DNA from: Myxacorys almedinensis A
Lineage (GTDB): Bacteria > Cyanobacteriota > Cyanobacteriia > Leptolyngbyales > Leptolyngbyaceae
Direction: 5' to 3'
NCBI RefSeq assembly: GCF_010091945.1
Contig: NZ_WVIE01000004.1
Span: 1-64,000 of the forward strand
Length of the DNA stretch: 64,000 nt
Positions 1 to 10,389 of this stretch are shown in pieces (within the stretch, counting starts at the first letter, position 1; the number at the start of each line of letters is the position of its first letter). Below the pieces are notes generated by a model, which was not told the origin of the DNA, did no database searches, and saw nothing but the letters and a program-made list of their open reading frames with translations. The position numbers and the translations under genes are program-made.

Positions 1-146
1 TCTAAGTGGGAAGCCCCCCTCAAGATGAGTACTCCCATGGAGTTAATCCAGTAAGGTCACGGGCAGAACACCCGTTGATAGGTCTTAGATGGAAGCTCAG
101 TAATGAGTGCAGTCGAGAGATACTAATAGACCGAGGGCTTGACCTC
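1..146 (+). rRNA. rrl: 23S ribosomal RNA, 3' end (partial)
   Basis: The first ~146 bases match the conserved 3' end of bacterial 23S rRNA: the CCCGTTGATAGG stretch, the GAGATACTAATAGACCGAGG stretch and the terminal GCTTGACCTC typical of cyanobacteria. The 5' part lies outside the window. The exact 3' end is uncertain by a few bases. The 5S gene follows about 100 bases downstream, so this is the tail of an rRNA operon read on the plus strand. Confidence 0.95.
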
Positions 147-245
147 ATCGTGGCGATGATGCAGGGGTGATATTGACATTGCTTTGCTTGCTCTATGCAG
201 CCTTCAAGGTTCTAAGTCGGGTGACTTGGGGCGACTAGAGGGATT

Positions 246-363
246 TCCTGGTGGTTTTGGCGGTTTGGCTCCACCCTCATCCATCCCGAACTGAGGTGTG
301 AAACAAATCTGCGGCGACGATAGTGGGAGGGTTGCTTCCTGTCAAAATAGCGCGCTGCCAGGT
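246..363 (+). rRNA. rrf: 5S ribosomal RNA
   Basis: A 118-base stretch begins TCCTGGTG and ends CTGCCAGGT; the ends pair as helix I of 5S rRNA. The internal CCATCCCGAACTGAG block and the GTGAAAC loop are standard 5S landmarks. Size, position after 23S and the hairpin just downstream all agree. Confidence 0.95.
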
Positions 364-377
364 CGATTATGTTACCC

Positions 378-410
378 ATGGGTCTGATTGGTCTCACCAG
401 TCAGACCCAT
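378..410 (+). terminator. Hairpin ending the rRNA operon
   Basis: ATGGGTCTGA (378-387) is perfectly complementary to TCAGACCCAT (401-410). Four more inner pairs (TTGG/CCAG, with one G-U) bring the stem to 14 bp around a 5-base loop. It lies 15 bases after the 5S end. There is no clear U-tract, so it could be a processing or termination structure. Confidence 0.75.
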
Positions 411-978
411 CTGTATAGGGGCAGGCTCTAGTTGCTCGCATGTACTCCATCCCTACTCCTTCAGCGGCAGGGCTGATTTTGCGTGGGTGAAGCATCAGTC
501 CCATGCGAGTTTGGCTTTACTATGGGTGTCGCACCGACTGTTCAGTCAACTTCAGGTATGTAGAATTCGTTTGTGAGCAACCGTCAATTGACGTTTTGCG
601 ACGACTGATGCATGGGTCAAATTACAGCGTTTACATCTTGTACTCAAATCTGGCAAAGTTGCCTTGGTAAAGTACTGTTAGGCACAACGCGCAACTTTAA
701 TTAAATAGTCAAGCCATTAAGTTTGAGGGCAAGTCGCAGCCGAACGGAAAACTGCTTCAACGCAAAATAGCAGTATCAACTTAATGCTTTGGAACGTTAG
801 TTTGCATAACATTACAGTCTGTAGAAGAGACGTTAGACCGCTACTCGATAAGATGGAGCAGATGAGCACGATCGCACGTTCTAGGATAGGAACTGAGTGT
901 CTAAACTGTGATTTAGGCGTACAGTAAACGTTTATCCCCATCTTTCCTTGAAGCACATCGCGGAGATTTGAAGCTCGA
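411..978. other. Intergenic spacer after rRNA operon
   Basis: This 568-base spacer lies between the rRNA terminator and the SNF2 helicase gene. Short open frames here show no recognisable protein features. No tRNA, repeat or clear regulatory site was seen. Confidence 0.6.
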
Positions 979-3900
979 ATGGCAGTCTTACACGGTAGCT
1001 GGTTGTTTCCTGAGCATGACACAATTGAGCAGAGGGGAAGTTTGTTTCTGTGGGGCGAAACTTGGCGTCGGTTAGATGAGCCAATTGAGCAGGAGCCAAC
1101 CACTGTTTTAATGCATCCCTACGCGATGAATCCGGGAGAGCTACTGGAGTTTTTGAAACCGCTTCATTGCTCTCACCGACTCAAGCTTCCAGCATTAGAG
1201 TTAACTGGTCAAGACGCTCCAAAACGAGGACGAAAGAAAGCGATCGCAACCCCTTCGGGACACGGCAAAGCACCCGATGCGTGGCAAGGGCGCGTGGTTG
1301 CGTTGCCAACGGGCGATGATGGGGTTCCCGTGCTGTCTGCCTCTGAGCTTTTATCGACCGTTACACTGCATCCTTGGCGTATTCAAGGGCTTTGTTTGCC
1401 GCCGATGGAAGCGTTTCAGTTTTTGAATTCACTGCCGTTGGGGTTGCCGACGGGAGAAGATGCATTCCTAGGCGGCGCGTTGCGTTTTTGGTCTCATGTG
1501 GCACGGTGGACATTGGATTTGTTGGCGCGATCGAAGTTTTTGCCGGGACTTGCGATTTACGATGATCACGCAGTGGCACGGTGGGAAGTGTTGCTCGATA
1601 GCTCGACTGATCAAGCCCGACTCAGACAGTTTATTCGACACATGCCGTCGGTGTGTCGTACTTATCAGCCGGAGCATGAAGCCCTTGCAATTCAACTGCC
1701 ACCAGAGCCTAAAGCACTGCTCCTGCATTTTCTCAATCAGATAATGGATGAGCAGATCCGAGTGTCTGCAACGACCTACCCGTTGCCCAATGGTAATGCT
1801 GCGCTAAAACCTTGGCTGCAAGGGTTGAGCCAATCGACAACCCAGCGCGATCGCTCTATTGCAGACCTGTTAGACACAGACTGGTTAAAGGGTGTGCTAA
1901 CAACGTGGAAAACTCCGATCAGCAGTTATCAAACTGATCAATTTCGCACTTGTTTTCATTTAGCGCCGCCGATTCAGAATCAGCGAACCTGGATTTTAGA
2001 GTATTACTTACAAGCGGTGGATGATCCGGATTTTGTGGTGAGTGCGCCAATTATTTGGCAAAACCCGGTCGAACATTTGGTCTATGCAGGTCGGAGGATT
2101 GATCGTCCGCAAGAGACGTTGTTGATGGGGTTGGGCTTAGCGTCGCGTTTGTATCCTTTAATTGAGCCGAGTTTAGACAATGTGCGCCCTCAATCGTGCC
2201 AGCTTGATCCGGTGCAAGCCTACGATTTTATTATGAATGCGGCATGGCGGCTGCAAGATAGCGGCTTGGGCGTGATTTTGCCTCCGAGTTTGGCAGGGCG
2301 CGGCGGGTGGGCAAATCGGCTGGGGCTGAAGATTAGAGCATCAACGCCAACCAAGCGCAAAACAGATCGATTGGGATTGCAAAGTCTGCTCAATTTTGAG
2401 TGGGAATTATCGATCGGGGGACACAGTTTATCAAAGGCGCAGTTCGATCGATTGGTCGCGCAAAATATGCCGTTGGTCGAGATCAATGGCGAATGGGTGG
2501 AACTGCGATCGCAAGATATTCGATCTGCCCAATCGTTTTTCACGGCTCGTAAAGATCAAACTACGCTGTCGTTAGACGATGCCTTGCGGATCAGCACGGG
2601 CGATACGCAAACGATGGAGAAGCTTCCTGTAGTTAGTTTTGAAGCCTCTGGAGCGTTGCATGAGTTAGTGACAGCGCTAACGGGAAACCAAACACTAGAG
2701 GAATTGCCAACGCCAATAGAGTTTCAGGGTGAGTTAAGACCCTATCAATCGCGGGGAGTTGCCTGGTTAGCCTTTCTTGAGAAGTGGGGCTTGGGGGCTT
2801 GTCTTGCCGATGATATGGGACTTGGCAAAACGATCCAGTTCATTGCCTTCTTGTTGCACTTAAAACAACAGAATCTATTAGAACGCCCGATTCTGTTAGT
2901 GTGTCCGACCTCTGTGTTAGGAAACTGGGAACGGGAAGTGAAAAAGTTTGCGCCGACGCTAAGTGCGATCGTGCATCATGGCGATAAGCGTCTTCAGGGA
3001 CACGCCTTTGCAAAAGCGGCACAGAAAAATCATCTCATCATCACGAGTTATGCCTTGCTGCATCGCGATCTCAAGTCGTTGACGAGTGTGGGTTGGCAAG
3101 GCGTGGTTTTAGACGAAGCGCAAAATATTAAAAACCCAGAGGCAAAGCAATCGCAAGCGGTGAGGCAATTTGAAGCAGAATTTCGGATTGCATTGACTGG
3201 AACGCCAGTAGAGAATCGGCTGTCGGAACTGTGGTCGATTTTAGATTTTCTCAATCCGGGTTATTTGGGTCCGAGAAATTTCTTTCAGCGCCGGTTTGCG
3301 ATTCCGATCGAGCGCTATGGCGATGTCACGTCATTGCAAACCTTACGATCGCTGGTGCAACCCTTCATCTTGCGGCGACTCAAGAGCGATCGCACGATCA
3401 TTCAAGACTTGCCAGAAAAACAGGAAATGACCGTCTTCTGCGGATTATCGGCAGAGCAAGCCGCGTTGTATCAAGCGATCGTTGATCGATCGTTAGAAGA
3501 AATCGAGGCGGCTCAAGGCATTCAGCGTAAAGGAATCATTCTGGCGCTGCTGACAAAATTAAAGCAAGTTTGCAATCATCCAGTGTTGGTCAATGCTGAA
3601 AACAGCCAAGCGTCAACCCGATCGTTTCGCAGTCAGTCAGCAAAGCTGCAACGATTGGAAGAGATGTTAGATGAGGCGGTGGCAGAGGGCGATCGCGCGA
3701 TCGTATTCACCCAGTTTGCGGAATGGGGCAAGCTCCTTAAATCGCACCTAGAAGAGCAGTTAGAGCGAGAAGTTCTATATTTGTATGGCGGCACGTCCAA
3801 GAAACAGCGAGAAGCGATGATCGATCGGTTTCAACACGATCCGCAAGCACCGCGAATCTTCTTGTTATCGTTGAAAGCAGGAGGCGTCGGATTGAACCTA

Positions 3901-4182
3901 ACTCGCGCGAATCATGTGTTTCATTTTGACCGGTGGTGGAATCCGGCGGTGGAAAATCAGGCTAGCGATCGCGTCTTTCGGATCGGGCAAACCCGCAATG
4001 TGCAGATCCACAAATTTGTCTGTACTGGAACGCTAGAAGAACGGATTCACGAGATGATCGAGAGCAAGAAAGCGTTAGCGGAACAGGTTGTCGGAACGGG
4101 TGAAAACTGGTTAACTGAACTAAATACCGATCAATTGCGAAATTTATTGATCCTCGATCGCAGCGCTGTTATTGAAGAATAG
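979..4182 (+). CDS. SNF2-family DEAD/DEAH-box helicase
   Basis: This 1067-residue protein is a bacterial SWI2/SNF2 ATPase, a DNA translocase thought to remodel protein-DNA or nucleic-acid complexes. The C-terminal half carries the two RecA-like lobes. Motif I is DDMGLGKT near residue 611, motif II is DEAQ near residue 712, followed by LTGTPVEN. Lobe 2 has the motif V-like GGVGLNL and motif VI-like QASDRVFRIGQ. The N-terminal ~500 residues match the general layout of the bacterial SNF2-associated region and lack catalytic motifs. The ATG at 979 opens with the MAVLHGSW type of start common in cyanobacterial homologues. The SWIM zinc-finger gene follows on the same strand after 123 bases; the two families often pair, which suggests joint action. 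The cellular substrate is unknown. Confidence 0.93.
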   Translation: MAVLHGSWLFPEHDTIEQRGSLFLWGETWRRLDEPIEQEPTTVLMHPYAMNPGELLEFLKPLHCSHRLKLPALELTGQDAPKRGRKKAIATPSGHGKAPDAWQGRVVALPTGDDGVPVLSASELLSTVTLHPWRIQGLCLPPMEAFQFLNSLPLGLPTGEDAFLGGALRFWSHVARWTLDLLARSKFLPGLAIYDDHAVARWEVLLDSSTDQARLRQFIRHMPSVCRTYQPEHEALAIQLPPEPKALLLHFLNQIMDEQIRVSATTYPLPNGNAALKPWLQGLSQSTTQRDRSIADLLDTDWLKGVLTTWKTPISSYQTDQFRTCFHLAPPIQNQRTWILEYYLQAVDDPDFVVSAPIIWQNPVEHLVYAGRRIDRPQETLLMGLGLASRLYPLIEPSLDNVRPQSCQLDPVQAYDFIMNAAWRLQDSGLGVILPPSLAGRGGWANRLGLKIRASTPTKRKTDRLGLQSLLNFEWELSIGGHSLSKAQFDRLVAQNMPLVEINGEWVELRSQDIRSAQSFFTARKDQTTLSLDDALRISTGDTQTMEKLPVVSFEASGALHELVTALTGNQTLEELPTPIEFQGELRPYQSRGVAWLAFLEKWGLGACLADDMGLGKTIQFIAFLLHLKQQNLLERPILLVCPTSVLGNWEREVKKFAPTLSAIVHHGDKRLQGHAFAKAAQKNHLIITSYALLHRDLKSLTSVGWQGVVLDEAQNIKNPEAKQSQAVRQFEAEFRIALTGTPVENRLSELWSILDFLNPGYLGPRNFFQRRFAIPIERYGDVTSLQTLRSLVQPFILRRLKSDRTIIQDLPEKQEMTVFCGLSAEQAALYQAIVDRSLEEIEAAQGIQRKGIILALLTKLKQVCNHPVLVNAENSQASTRSFRSQSAKLQRLEEMLDEAVAEGDRAIVFTQFAEWGKLLKSHLEEQLEREVLYLYGGTSKKQREAMIDRFQHDPQAPRIFLLSLKAGGVGLNLTRANHVFHFDRWWNPAVENQASDRVFRIGQTRNVQIHKFVCTGTLEERIHEMIESKKALAEQVVGTGENWLTELNTDQLRNLLILDRSAVIEE

Positions 4183-4305
4183 CATTGAGTATACCAAACC
4201 TATTAACAGTTGTGTTACCGCATTTATTGATTACTTCTAAAATCAATATTACCTTAACTGATATCGACTTTCACAAAATGCACTTTTCCCCCTTATTGTT
4301 TTCCT

Positions 4306-5202
4306 ATGTCTGACTCTTACTCTCAACCCAGCCGCGAATGGTGGGCACAACGTTGGATCGATGTTCTCGAATCATTTGGCTGGATTCGACGCTTAGCCAG
4401 AGCGCGAACCTACGCCAGAGAAGGCAATGTCTTAAGTCTTGAGTTTGACGGCGCGAAGGTACACGCAGAAGTGCAGGGCACGGCTCCCGAACCTTACCAA
4501 GTGTCTCTGTCGCTCGACCCGTTTAGCGATGAGCAGTGGAGCTACATTGTTGAATCGATGGCAGAACGAGCAATTTTCTCTGCAAAACTCTTGGCAGGAG
4601 AAATGCCGCAAAATATTGAAGATGTGTTTACAGCAAATGGATTGAGCCTATTTCCGTTTAACAAGTTTGATATTCACAGTCGATGTTCGTGTCCTGATCC
4701 GGCAAATCCTTGTAAACACATTGGAGCGGTGTATTACTTGCTGGGCGATCGCTTTAGCGAAGATCCGTTTGTGCTGTTCCAATTGCGAGGACGCACGAAA
4801 GAACAAATTATTGCAGATTTGCGCCAGATTCGGGGAACCGGAGACACCATTAGCATGACGGGCGATACCGAAGGGATTGCACCATCAGAAACTGTCGAAG
4901 ACCTTGCCAGCGCTCAGCCCCCTCGACCGACGCCCTTGAACTGCGATCCAAGGGACTTTGCTGAGCAAGATCCTTTAGAGTCTGGTAGAGCCACTCGCTT
5001 TTGGGATTACCAAGAACAGCTAGAGCCATCCCTAATTGTGATCACGCCTCCACCTACAAGCGAGACAATTTTAGATGTCTTAGGATCGATTCCGTTCAAA
5101 TCTGATGCATCAGAAAACCAAGCCGTTATGGAGTATCTGAGAACAATTTATCAAGCTGCAAGTATGCAGGCAGTGCAAACAGCAATGTCAACAGAAATAT
5201 GA
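4306..5202 (+). CDS. SWIM zinc finger protein
   Basis: This 298-residue protein has a SWIM-type zinc-binding motif, C127-x-C129-x6-C136-x-H138, within RCSCPDPANPCKHIGAVYY. SWIM domains bind DNA or proteins and are often encoded beside SNF2 helicases, as here. Residues 1-110 carry a hydrophobic/charged region seen in this family with no catalytic motif. The C-terminal ~120 residues are acidic and Pro/Ser-rich and probably flexible. Context suggests a partner or adaptor of the upstream helicase; this is inference from adjacency. Confidence 0.88.
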   Translation: MSDSYSQPSREWWAQRWIDVLESFGWIRRLARARTYAREGNVLSLEFDGAKVHAEVQGTAPEPYQVSLSLDPFSDEQWSYIVESMAERAIFSAKLLAGEMPQNIEDVFTANGLSLFPFNKFDIHSRCSCPDPANPCKHIGAVYYLLGDRFSEDPFVLFQLRGRTKEQIIADLRQIRGTGDTISMTGDTEGIAPSETVEDLASAQPPRPTPLNCDPRDFAEQDPLESGRATRFWDYQEQLEPSLIVITPPPTSETILDVLGSIPFKSDASENQAVMEYLRTIYQAASMQAVQTAMSTEI

Positions 5203-5293
5203 GTGATTGAATCGAAAGTTGTCAACAGAAATAGAGTTGCTTTAAGTGAAAACTGTTCGCAAGCCAAATCAACGGTCGTTGAGCCTGAACCCC

Positions 5294-6181
5294 TCAAACC
5301 CCTGCAATCATTCCACCTAGCAAAACGAAGCCAATCCACACGTTTTGTTTGAAAAACTGGGCATAGACGGGGTGAGGAACGATCGGACGAGATAATTTGA
5401 AGTATTGCCATGCCCATCCCATCATCGCGATGCCTAAACTGAGCCAAAATGTCCAACCAAGTTCCATTACAAACCCTAACTGAGCCAAAACTATCCCTGT
5501 GCCCACGTAAAACGCCGCGATCGCATGAGACACATACTTTCCAAAAAATAGCGCGCTCGATTTAACCCCAATGCGCCGATCATCCTCGCGATCGCTCATC
5601 GCATACACTGTGTCAAATCCCAACGTCCACAACACGGTTGCCCCCCAAAGCAACCACGTTTCTTGCCCTAAACATGCCGTCGTCGCCGTTCCAGAACAAC
5701 TTACCGCACTCCAGCTAATGAGAACCGCAAATCCCCACGCGATCGACAGCACAAGCTGAGGAACCGGAAACACCCGCTTTGCGCCTGGATACAGCACAAT
5801 CACCGGAACGGCTGCTACGCATAACCAGAACGTGAGCGGATTGAGAAATAGCGCCAACCCTGCCGCACATAGCAGAGAAACAAATCCCACCGCAATTCCG
5901 ACTTTGATCGAAAGTGCACGAGAGGCTAAGGGGCGATCGCGAGTCCGCTCTACCTGCGGATCAATGTTGCGATCCCACAGATCGTTTGCCACACACCCCG
6001 CCGCGCTCGTTGCCAAGCTTCCTAGCACAATCACACCCACCAATACCCCAGGAGGCGTTCCCCGTGCCGCTAGAAAAACTGCCCACAGCGCCGGAATCAT
6101 CAAAATCAAGCGTCCTTCAGGTTTGTGCCAGCGCAATAGCCGTACAACGATTCGCCAAGTGGGTTCGGGGGTGGTCAACAT
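5294..6181 (-). CDS. ubiA: 4-hydroxybenzoate polyprenyltransferase (UbiA family)
   Basis: This 295-residue membrane protein transfers a polyprenyl chain (solanesyl in cyanobacteria) to 4-hydroxybenzoate, an early committed step to plastoquinone-9. The first Asp-rich motif is N66-D67-L-W-D70-R-N-I-D74, and the second is Y193-A-M-S-D197-R-E-D200. Both coordinate Mg-diphosphate in the family. About eight hydrophobic segments are visible. The ATG at 6181 gives the expected short N-terminus before RWHKPEG. Chorismate lyase, which makes the aromatic substrate, is encoded at 48779-49390. It stands alone between a convergent and a divergent neighbour. Confidence 0.93.
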   Translation of the reverse strand: MLTTPEPTWRIVVRLLRWHKPEGRLILMIPALWAVFLAARGTPPGVLVGVIVLGSLATSAAGCVANDLWDRNIDPQVERTRDRPLASRALSIKVGIAVGFVSLLCAAGLALFLNPLTFWLCVAAVPVIVLYPGAKRVFPVPQLVLSIAWGFAVLISWSAVSCSGTATTACLGQETWLLWGATVLWTLGFDTVYAMSDREDDRRIGVKSSALFFGKYVSHAIAAFYVGTGIVLAQLGFVMELGWTFWLSLGIAMMGWAWQYFKLSRPIVPHPVYAQFFKQNVWIGFVLLGGMIAGV

Positions 6182-6407
6182 AGGGATGAAGAACGGTAAA
6201 TTTAAAGAGTCTCTAATCTAAGAATCTAGCGGTTTTTGTTTGAGATTCGGTCTATTTTCCGGAATTCCAGTAAAAACTGTTTTAGAACCTCTTAAGATTA
6301 TTTTGTCTGTTTGCAATGCCCGGATGCTTCACCAAGACCTTCTGGAGAAGAGTGATGGGTCTCTCAACGATTGTAGAGTGTTCCATTCAGTCGCATCCGA
6401 GTGTGCC

Positions 6408-8066
6408 ATGGTTACTTCATCCTCTGAACCCCAAAATAGCGTGATCAGTCTGCCGACATTGCTTTTGCGCCAAGATCGCATCCTCGCGGCGATCGACGTC
6501 GGCACCAACTCTATTCATATGGTCGTTGCTCAAATTCAGCCAGAGCTTCCGGCGTTTTCTATTATTGCCAGAGAGAAAGCCACCGTTCGGTTAGGAGACT
6601 TTTGTGAGCAAACTGGGCGCTTGACAGAAGCGGCGATGGAACGTGCGATCGCGGCTCTCAAACGCTGTCAAGAGGTTGCCAAAAGCCTCAATGCAGAGCA
6701 AACGATCGCTGTGGCAACAAGCGCCGTCCGGGAAGCCCCGAATGGACGCGACTTTCTGCAACGAGTCGAAGACGAATTGGGACTGATTATCAATCTGGTT
6801 TCGGGCATAGAAGAAGCCCGACGCATTTATCTGGGTGTGCTGTCTGGAATGAACTTCCAGAGCAAGCCTCACATCATTATTGACATTGGCGGCGGTTCCA
6901 CCGAATTGATTTTAGGCGATGGTCACGAACCCCGCACCCTTAGCAGCACTAAAGTTGGGGCTGTTCGACTCACGGCTGAGAAAATCACAACCGACCCCAT
7001 CAGCAACAGCGAGTTTCAGACCTTGCAAGCCTATATTCGAGGAATGTTTGAGCGCTCGGTAGACGAGCTTAAAGCCCACCTAGAGCCATCCGACCATCCT
7101 CGCATGATTGGCACATCGGGCACGATTGAAACGCTGGCAGTGCTTCACGCCCGTGAAAAGTTTGGAACGGTACCCGCGCCGCTCAACGGCTACGAAATGT
7201 CTCAAAAAGATGTGCGCGAGTGGGTCAGTCGGTTCAAGAAAATGAGCTTTTCAGAGCGGTTAGAGGTTCCTGGGTTGTCTGAGCGCCGAGCGGAGATTAT
7301 TTTGGCGGGGGCATTGATTTTGCTAGAAGCGATGACAATGCTCAAAATCGATTCGATTATGATTTGTGAGCGATCGCTGCGCGAGGGCGTTGTGGTTGAT
7401 TGGATGCTGACCCACGGTCTGATTGAAGATCGATTGCGCTATCAAAGCTCGGTGCGCCAGCGCAATGTGCTGAATGTCGCGCAGAAATATCAGGTGAATT
7501 TGGAACACAGTCAACGGGTCGCAGAGTTTGCTCTCAGCTTGTTTGATCAAACTCAGGGGAGTTTGCACGACTGGACAAGCGATGAACGAGATTTGTTGTG
7601 GGCAGCCGCAATTTTGCACAACTGCGGGCATCATGTGAGCCATTCTGCCCACCACAAGCACTCTTACTATCTCATTCGCAATTCAGAATTGCTGGGATAT
7701 ACCGAGATTGAAATTGAAGCGATCGCAAACCTGGCTCGCTATCATCGCAAAAATAGTCCTAAGAAGCGCCACGAGAACTATCGCAGTCTCACCAGTAAAC
7801 GCCATCGCCGTATGGTAGAACAACTCCATCCGTTGTTGCGCTTGGCGGTTGCCTTGGATCGCCGTCAGATTGGGGCAATTCAGTCTGTCCAGTGTGAATA
7901 TTTGTCCGAGCAGCGAGAGCTTCGGTTGCGAATACACCCAGCAGATGCTTCCGACGATTGTGCCCTCGAATTGTGGAGTCTAGAGTATAAAAAAAGCAGT
8001 ATGGAGACAGAGTATGGTATCAAAATCGTTCCGATTCTGCAACCTACTTCTACTAAGCTAGCTTAA
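6408..8066 (+). CDS. ppx: Ppx/GppA exopolyphosphatase family protein
   Basis: This protein of 552 residues (from the ATG at 6408) belongs to the ASKHA-fold Ppx/GppA phosphatases, which remove phosphate from polyphosphate or pppGpp. The phosphate-1 motif IDVGTNSIHMVVA is near the N-terminus and the glycine-rich IDIGGGSTELI follows about 120 residues later. The C-terminal third is an HD-like helical domain. The frame is open back to an ATG at 6240, but those 56 extra residues have no family resemblance, so 6408 is preferred. No strong Shine-Dalgarno supports either start. Polyphosphate versus pppGpp preference cannot be told from sequence. Confidence 0.9.
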   Translation: MVTSSSEPQNSVISLPTLLLRQDRILAAIDVGTNSIHMVVAQIQPELPAFSIIAREKATVRLGDFCEQTGRLTEAAMERAIAALKRCQEVAKSLNAEQTIAVATSAVREAPNGRDFLQRVEDELGLIINLVSGIEEARRIYLGVLSGMNFQSKPHIIIDIGGGSTELILGDGHEPRTLSSTKVGAVRLTAEKITTDPISNSEFQTLQAYIRGMFERSVDELKAHLEPSDHPRMIGTSGTIETLAVLHAREKFGTVPAPLNGYEMSQKDVREWVSRFKKMSFSERLEVPGLSERRAEIILAGALILLEAMTMLKIDSIMICERSLREGVVVDWMLTHGLIEDRLRYQSSVRQRNVLNVAQKYQVNLEHSQRVAEFALSLFDQTQGSLHDWTSDERDLLWAAAILHNCGHHVSHSAHHKHSYYLIRNSELLGYTEIEIEAIANLARYHRKNSPKKRHENYRSLTSKRHRRMVEQLHPLLRLAVALDRRQIGAIQSVQCEYLSEQRELRLRIHPADASDDCALELWSLEYKKSSMETEYGIKIVPILQPTSTKLA

Positions 8067-9537
8067 TTATCTCAGGGTTTGATGACGCCGCGATCGCGCT
8101 TACATTTAAGGCAAGTGTTGCGGTCTAAATCTAATCAATGGTAAACCGCGGCGCTCATGCTTTTACCAATGCTACGAGTAGCTGTCGAGTAGTAAGACAG
8201 AAAAAAAACCATGATTGGCTATGAAACGCTGGTAACAATGCTAGAGTAGTCGCTAATTCTAAATATTACAAACAGTAGGTTTGTTAATGATTGAAGGAAG
8301 AGAACTTTAGCTTCCTCTTCCTAAATGACACAGCATGTCTGAGGGGGTTGCTCAAAGACACTGACCGACAAACGCTCACCACACAACTGACCATTTATAA
8401 TCCAAACTGTATGTCAGTGGATTGGGCAACTGAATCCTATTGAATCAAAATCAGCGATCGCATGCCAGCATTAAACCGTAAAAATACGGTGTCTTCACAG
8501 ACAATAACTATGAATTCACACTGATTTTTATAAGTAAGATCTATCACTTCAGTAACAATACGGTGATAACAAGGATATCATTCGATTGAGCCATGAAAAG
8601 AGCTTGAGGGCGCAGGAAAACATTAGTTCTCTATGATGTGCCTGCTCAAGCACACAACTACCAGAGCGTTAGCTAAACCAACTTTACTTAATCTTTACAG
8701 CAAGCAATTTTTGATATAGTTTATTTGTTCTATCTTCACCTCAAACGCTGGAAACGGCATCTCAAAAACGTGATCTCAAACTCAAAAAACTAATGATCTC
8801 TCTAAAATTGTATTTTTTCAATAAAATCTCCGTGTAAGCACTGGCTTTTGCCATCCCATTTTTGCTAATCAATAGAATGACCACAGGCACAGCGCAGGTA
8901 AAGTCTAGCCGCCAAAGCAGGTTTATCTCGCTGCTCAATCAGCGCTACAAGCGCAATTTTAAAGATGTATCAAATGACATCAGGGCCGAACCTTAGAGGG
9001 CTGGGGATCGTATTCGAGCAAGTACCACATTTTATACAAGGTAACAGAAATGGCGTGCAGAGTCGCTTATCTTCAATATCTGAATCAATACTTAAAGGGG
9101 TTCAATCCTCCAGAGTTCGTATCATATCGTTTGCGGCGGTAAGGCATGGTGCAAAATAAACTGCCCCAATGATCCACTGCCAGACCCCAAAAGGAACAAC
9201 CAGTCAGCTTCGGCATAGCCTGACTTCCCAAACGCTTGTCTAATAGACAATCTAAGTTTTTTCGCGGTTTAAAAAAAGAGATTAGAGTGCCAAGATGAAG
9301 CAAAATCAGCACTCTACCGTAGTCTGTGAAGGTCTTTTGAAGACAGTGCCATCTGCCCCGCTCTGTCTCCAATCCAACTTTGTGTTCCCTACTCCATTAC
9401 TCTGTGAAGCCCATGTGAGCATGACTTGCCCAATCATCTGGAACTGGCTAAACTGACACAGCATTTTGAGATAACTCAACGATTCTGCACAGCAGTAAAG
9501 CCAAGCCAGCGTACATCGAAAAGAGCGATCAAAACTT
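8067..9537. other. Long intergenic region, possible gene remnants
   Basis: This 1.47 kb stretch has no open frame that looks like a complete gene. It is more AT-rich than its surroundings. A short minus-strand frame near 8870-8965 reads plausibly as the end of a protein (about 30 residues ending CACGHSID) but has no start. An imperfect hairpin with GGAAGAG and CTCTTCC arms sits near 8300. The spacer separates housekeeping genes from the sugar cluster and may mark an insertion or deletion boundary. Confidence 0.5.
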
Positions 9538-10389
9538 ATGAAAGTAGCAATTCTTGCAGGGGGTTTGGGTTCCCGCTTAGCGGAAGAAACCGAAATCAAA
9601 CCGAAGCCAATGGTGGAAATCGGTGGACGCCCGATTTTATGGCACATCATGATGCACTATGCCACTTACGGCTACAACGACTTTGCGATCGCGCTTGGTT
9701 ACAAAGCCGAGTACATCAAAAAGTATATGGTTGACTACTGCTCTCTTAGTAGTAATCTGACTGTCAATCTAAAAACCGGAAAAATTGATCAACATGGAGG
9801 GTCTAGACCTGATTGGACGATCGATCTCGTCGATACCGGACTGAAAACTCAGACAGGCGGACGCATTAAGCAGCTTGCGCCCTACATGAACAACGAGACG
9901 TTCATGCTGACATGGGGAGACGGCGTATCTGATGTCAATCTCCACGAGCTTCTGGCGTTCCATCGCTCTCATGGCAAGCTCGCCACCCTCACTGCTGTTC
10001 GTCCCCCGGCAAGATTTGGTCATCTCCAGCTAGATGATGACCAAATTGTCGAGTTTTCTGAAAAGCCTCAGATCGGCGAGGGCTGGATTAACGGCGCATT
10101 TTTCGTTTTAGAACCTGAAATCTTTGACTATATTGATGGCGACCTGACGCACTGGGAGAAAGAACCCCTAGAGCGCCTCGCCAGAGATGGACAACTGATG
10201 GCCTACAAGCACAATTCCTTCTGGCAGTGCATGGACACCATTCGTGAAAAGAAGATCTTAGAAAGCCTCTGGGAAAGCGGCAAAGCACCTTGGAAAACGT
10301 GGGAGGATTACAATGCGAGTATTATTAACGGGACATCGGGGCTACATCGGAACAGTATTGACGCCAATGCTCTTAGCAGCAGGGCATGA
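9538..10389 (+). CDS. rfbF: Glucose-1-phosphate cytidylyltransferase
   Basis: This 283-residue enzyme makes CDP-glucose from glucose-1-phosphate and CTP, the entry step to CDP-linked deoxy or branched sugars. The N-terminus has the nucleotidyltransferase signature (GGLGSRL, then [10 protein letters not shown]) and the RfbF-type region through WTIDLVDTG and WGDGVSD. Typical family members are about 257 residues; here the frame runs about 26 codons past the usual PWK-W ending and overlaps the next gene by 77 bases. The overlap is in a different frame, so the extra tail is probably unselected. It is the first gene of the accessory sugar cluster. Confidence 0.92.
   Translation: MKVAILAGGLGSRLAEETEIKPKPMVEIGGRPILWHIMMHYATYGYNDFAIALGYKAEYIKKYMVDYCSLSSNLTVNLKTGKIDQHGGSRPDWTIDLVDTGLKTQTGGRIKQLAPYMNNETFMLTWGDGVSDVNLHELLAFHRSHGKLATLTAVRPPARFGHLQLDDDQIVEFSEKPQIGEGWINGAFFVLEPEIFDYIDGDLTHWEKEPLERLARDGQLMAYKHNSFWQCMDTIREKKILESLWESGKAPWKTWEDYNASIINGTSGLHRNSIDANALSSRA

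Noticed and set aside
717-1103. 128-codon minus-strand frame at the helicase start
   Set aside because: It overlaps the well-supported SNF2 start in antisense and has no family features.
9085-9650. Two overlapping minus-strand frames that might be transposase remnants
   Set aside because: No DDE, HTH or other transposase motif could be found, and part lies antisense to rfbF.
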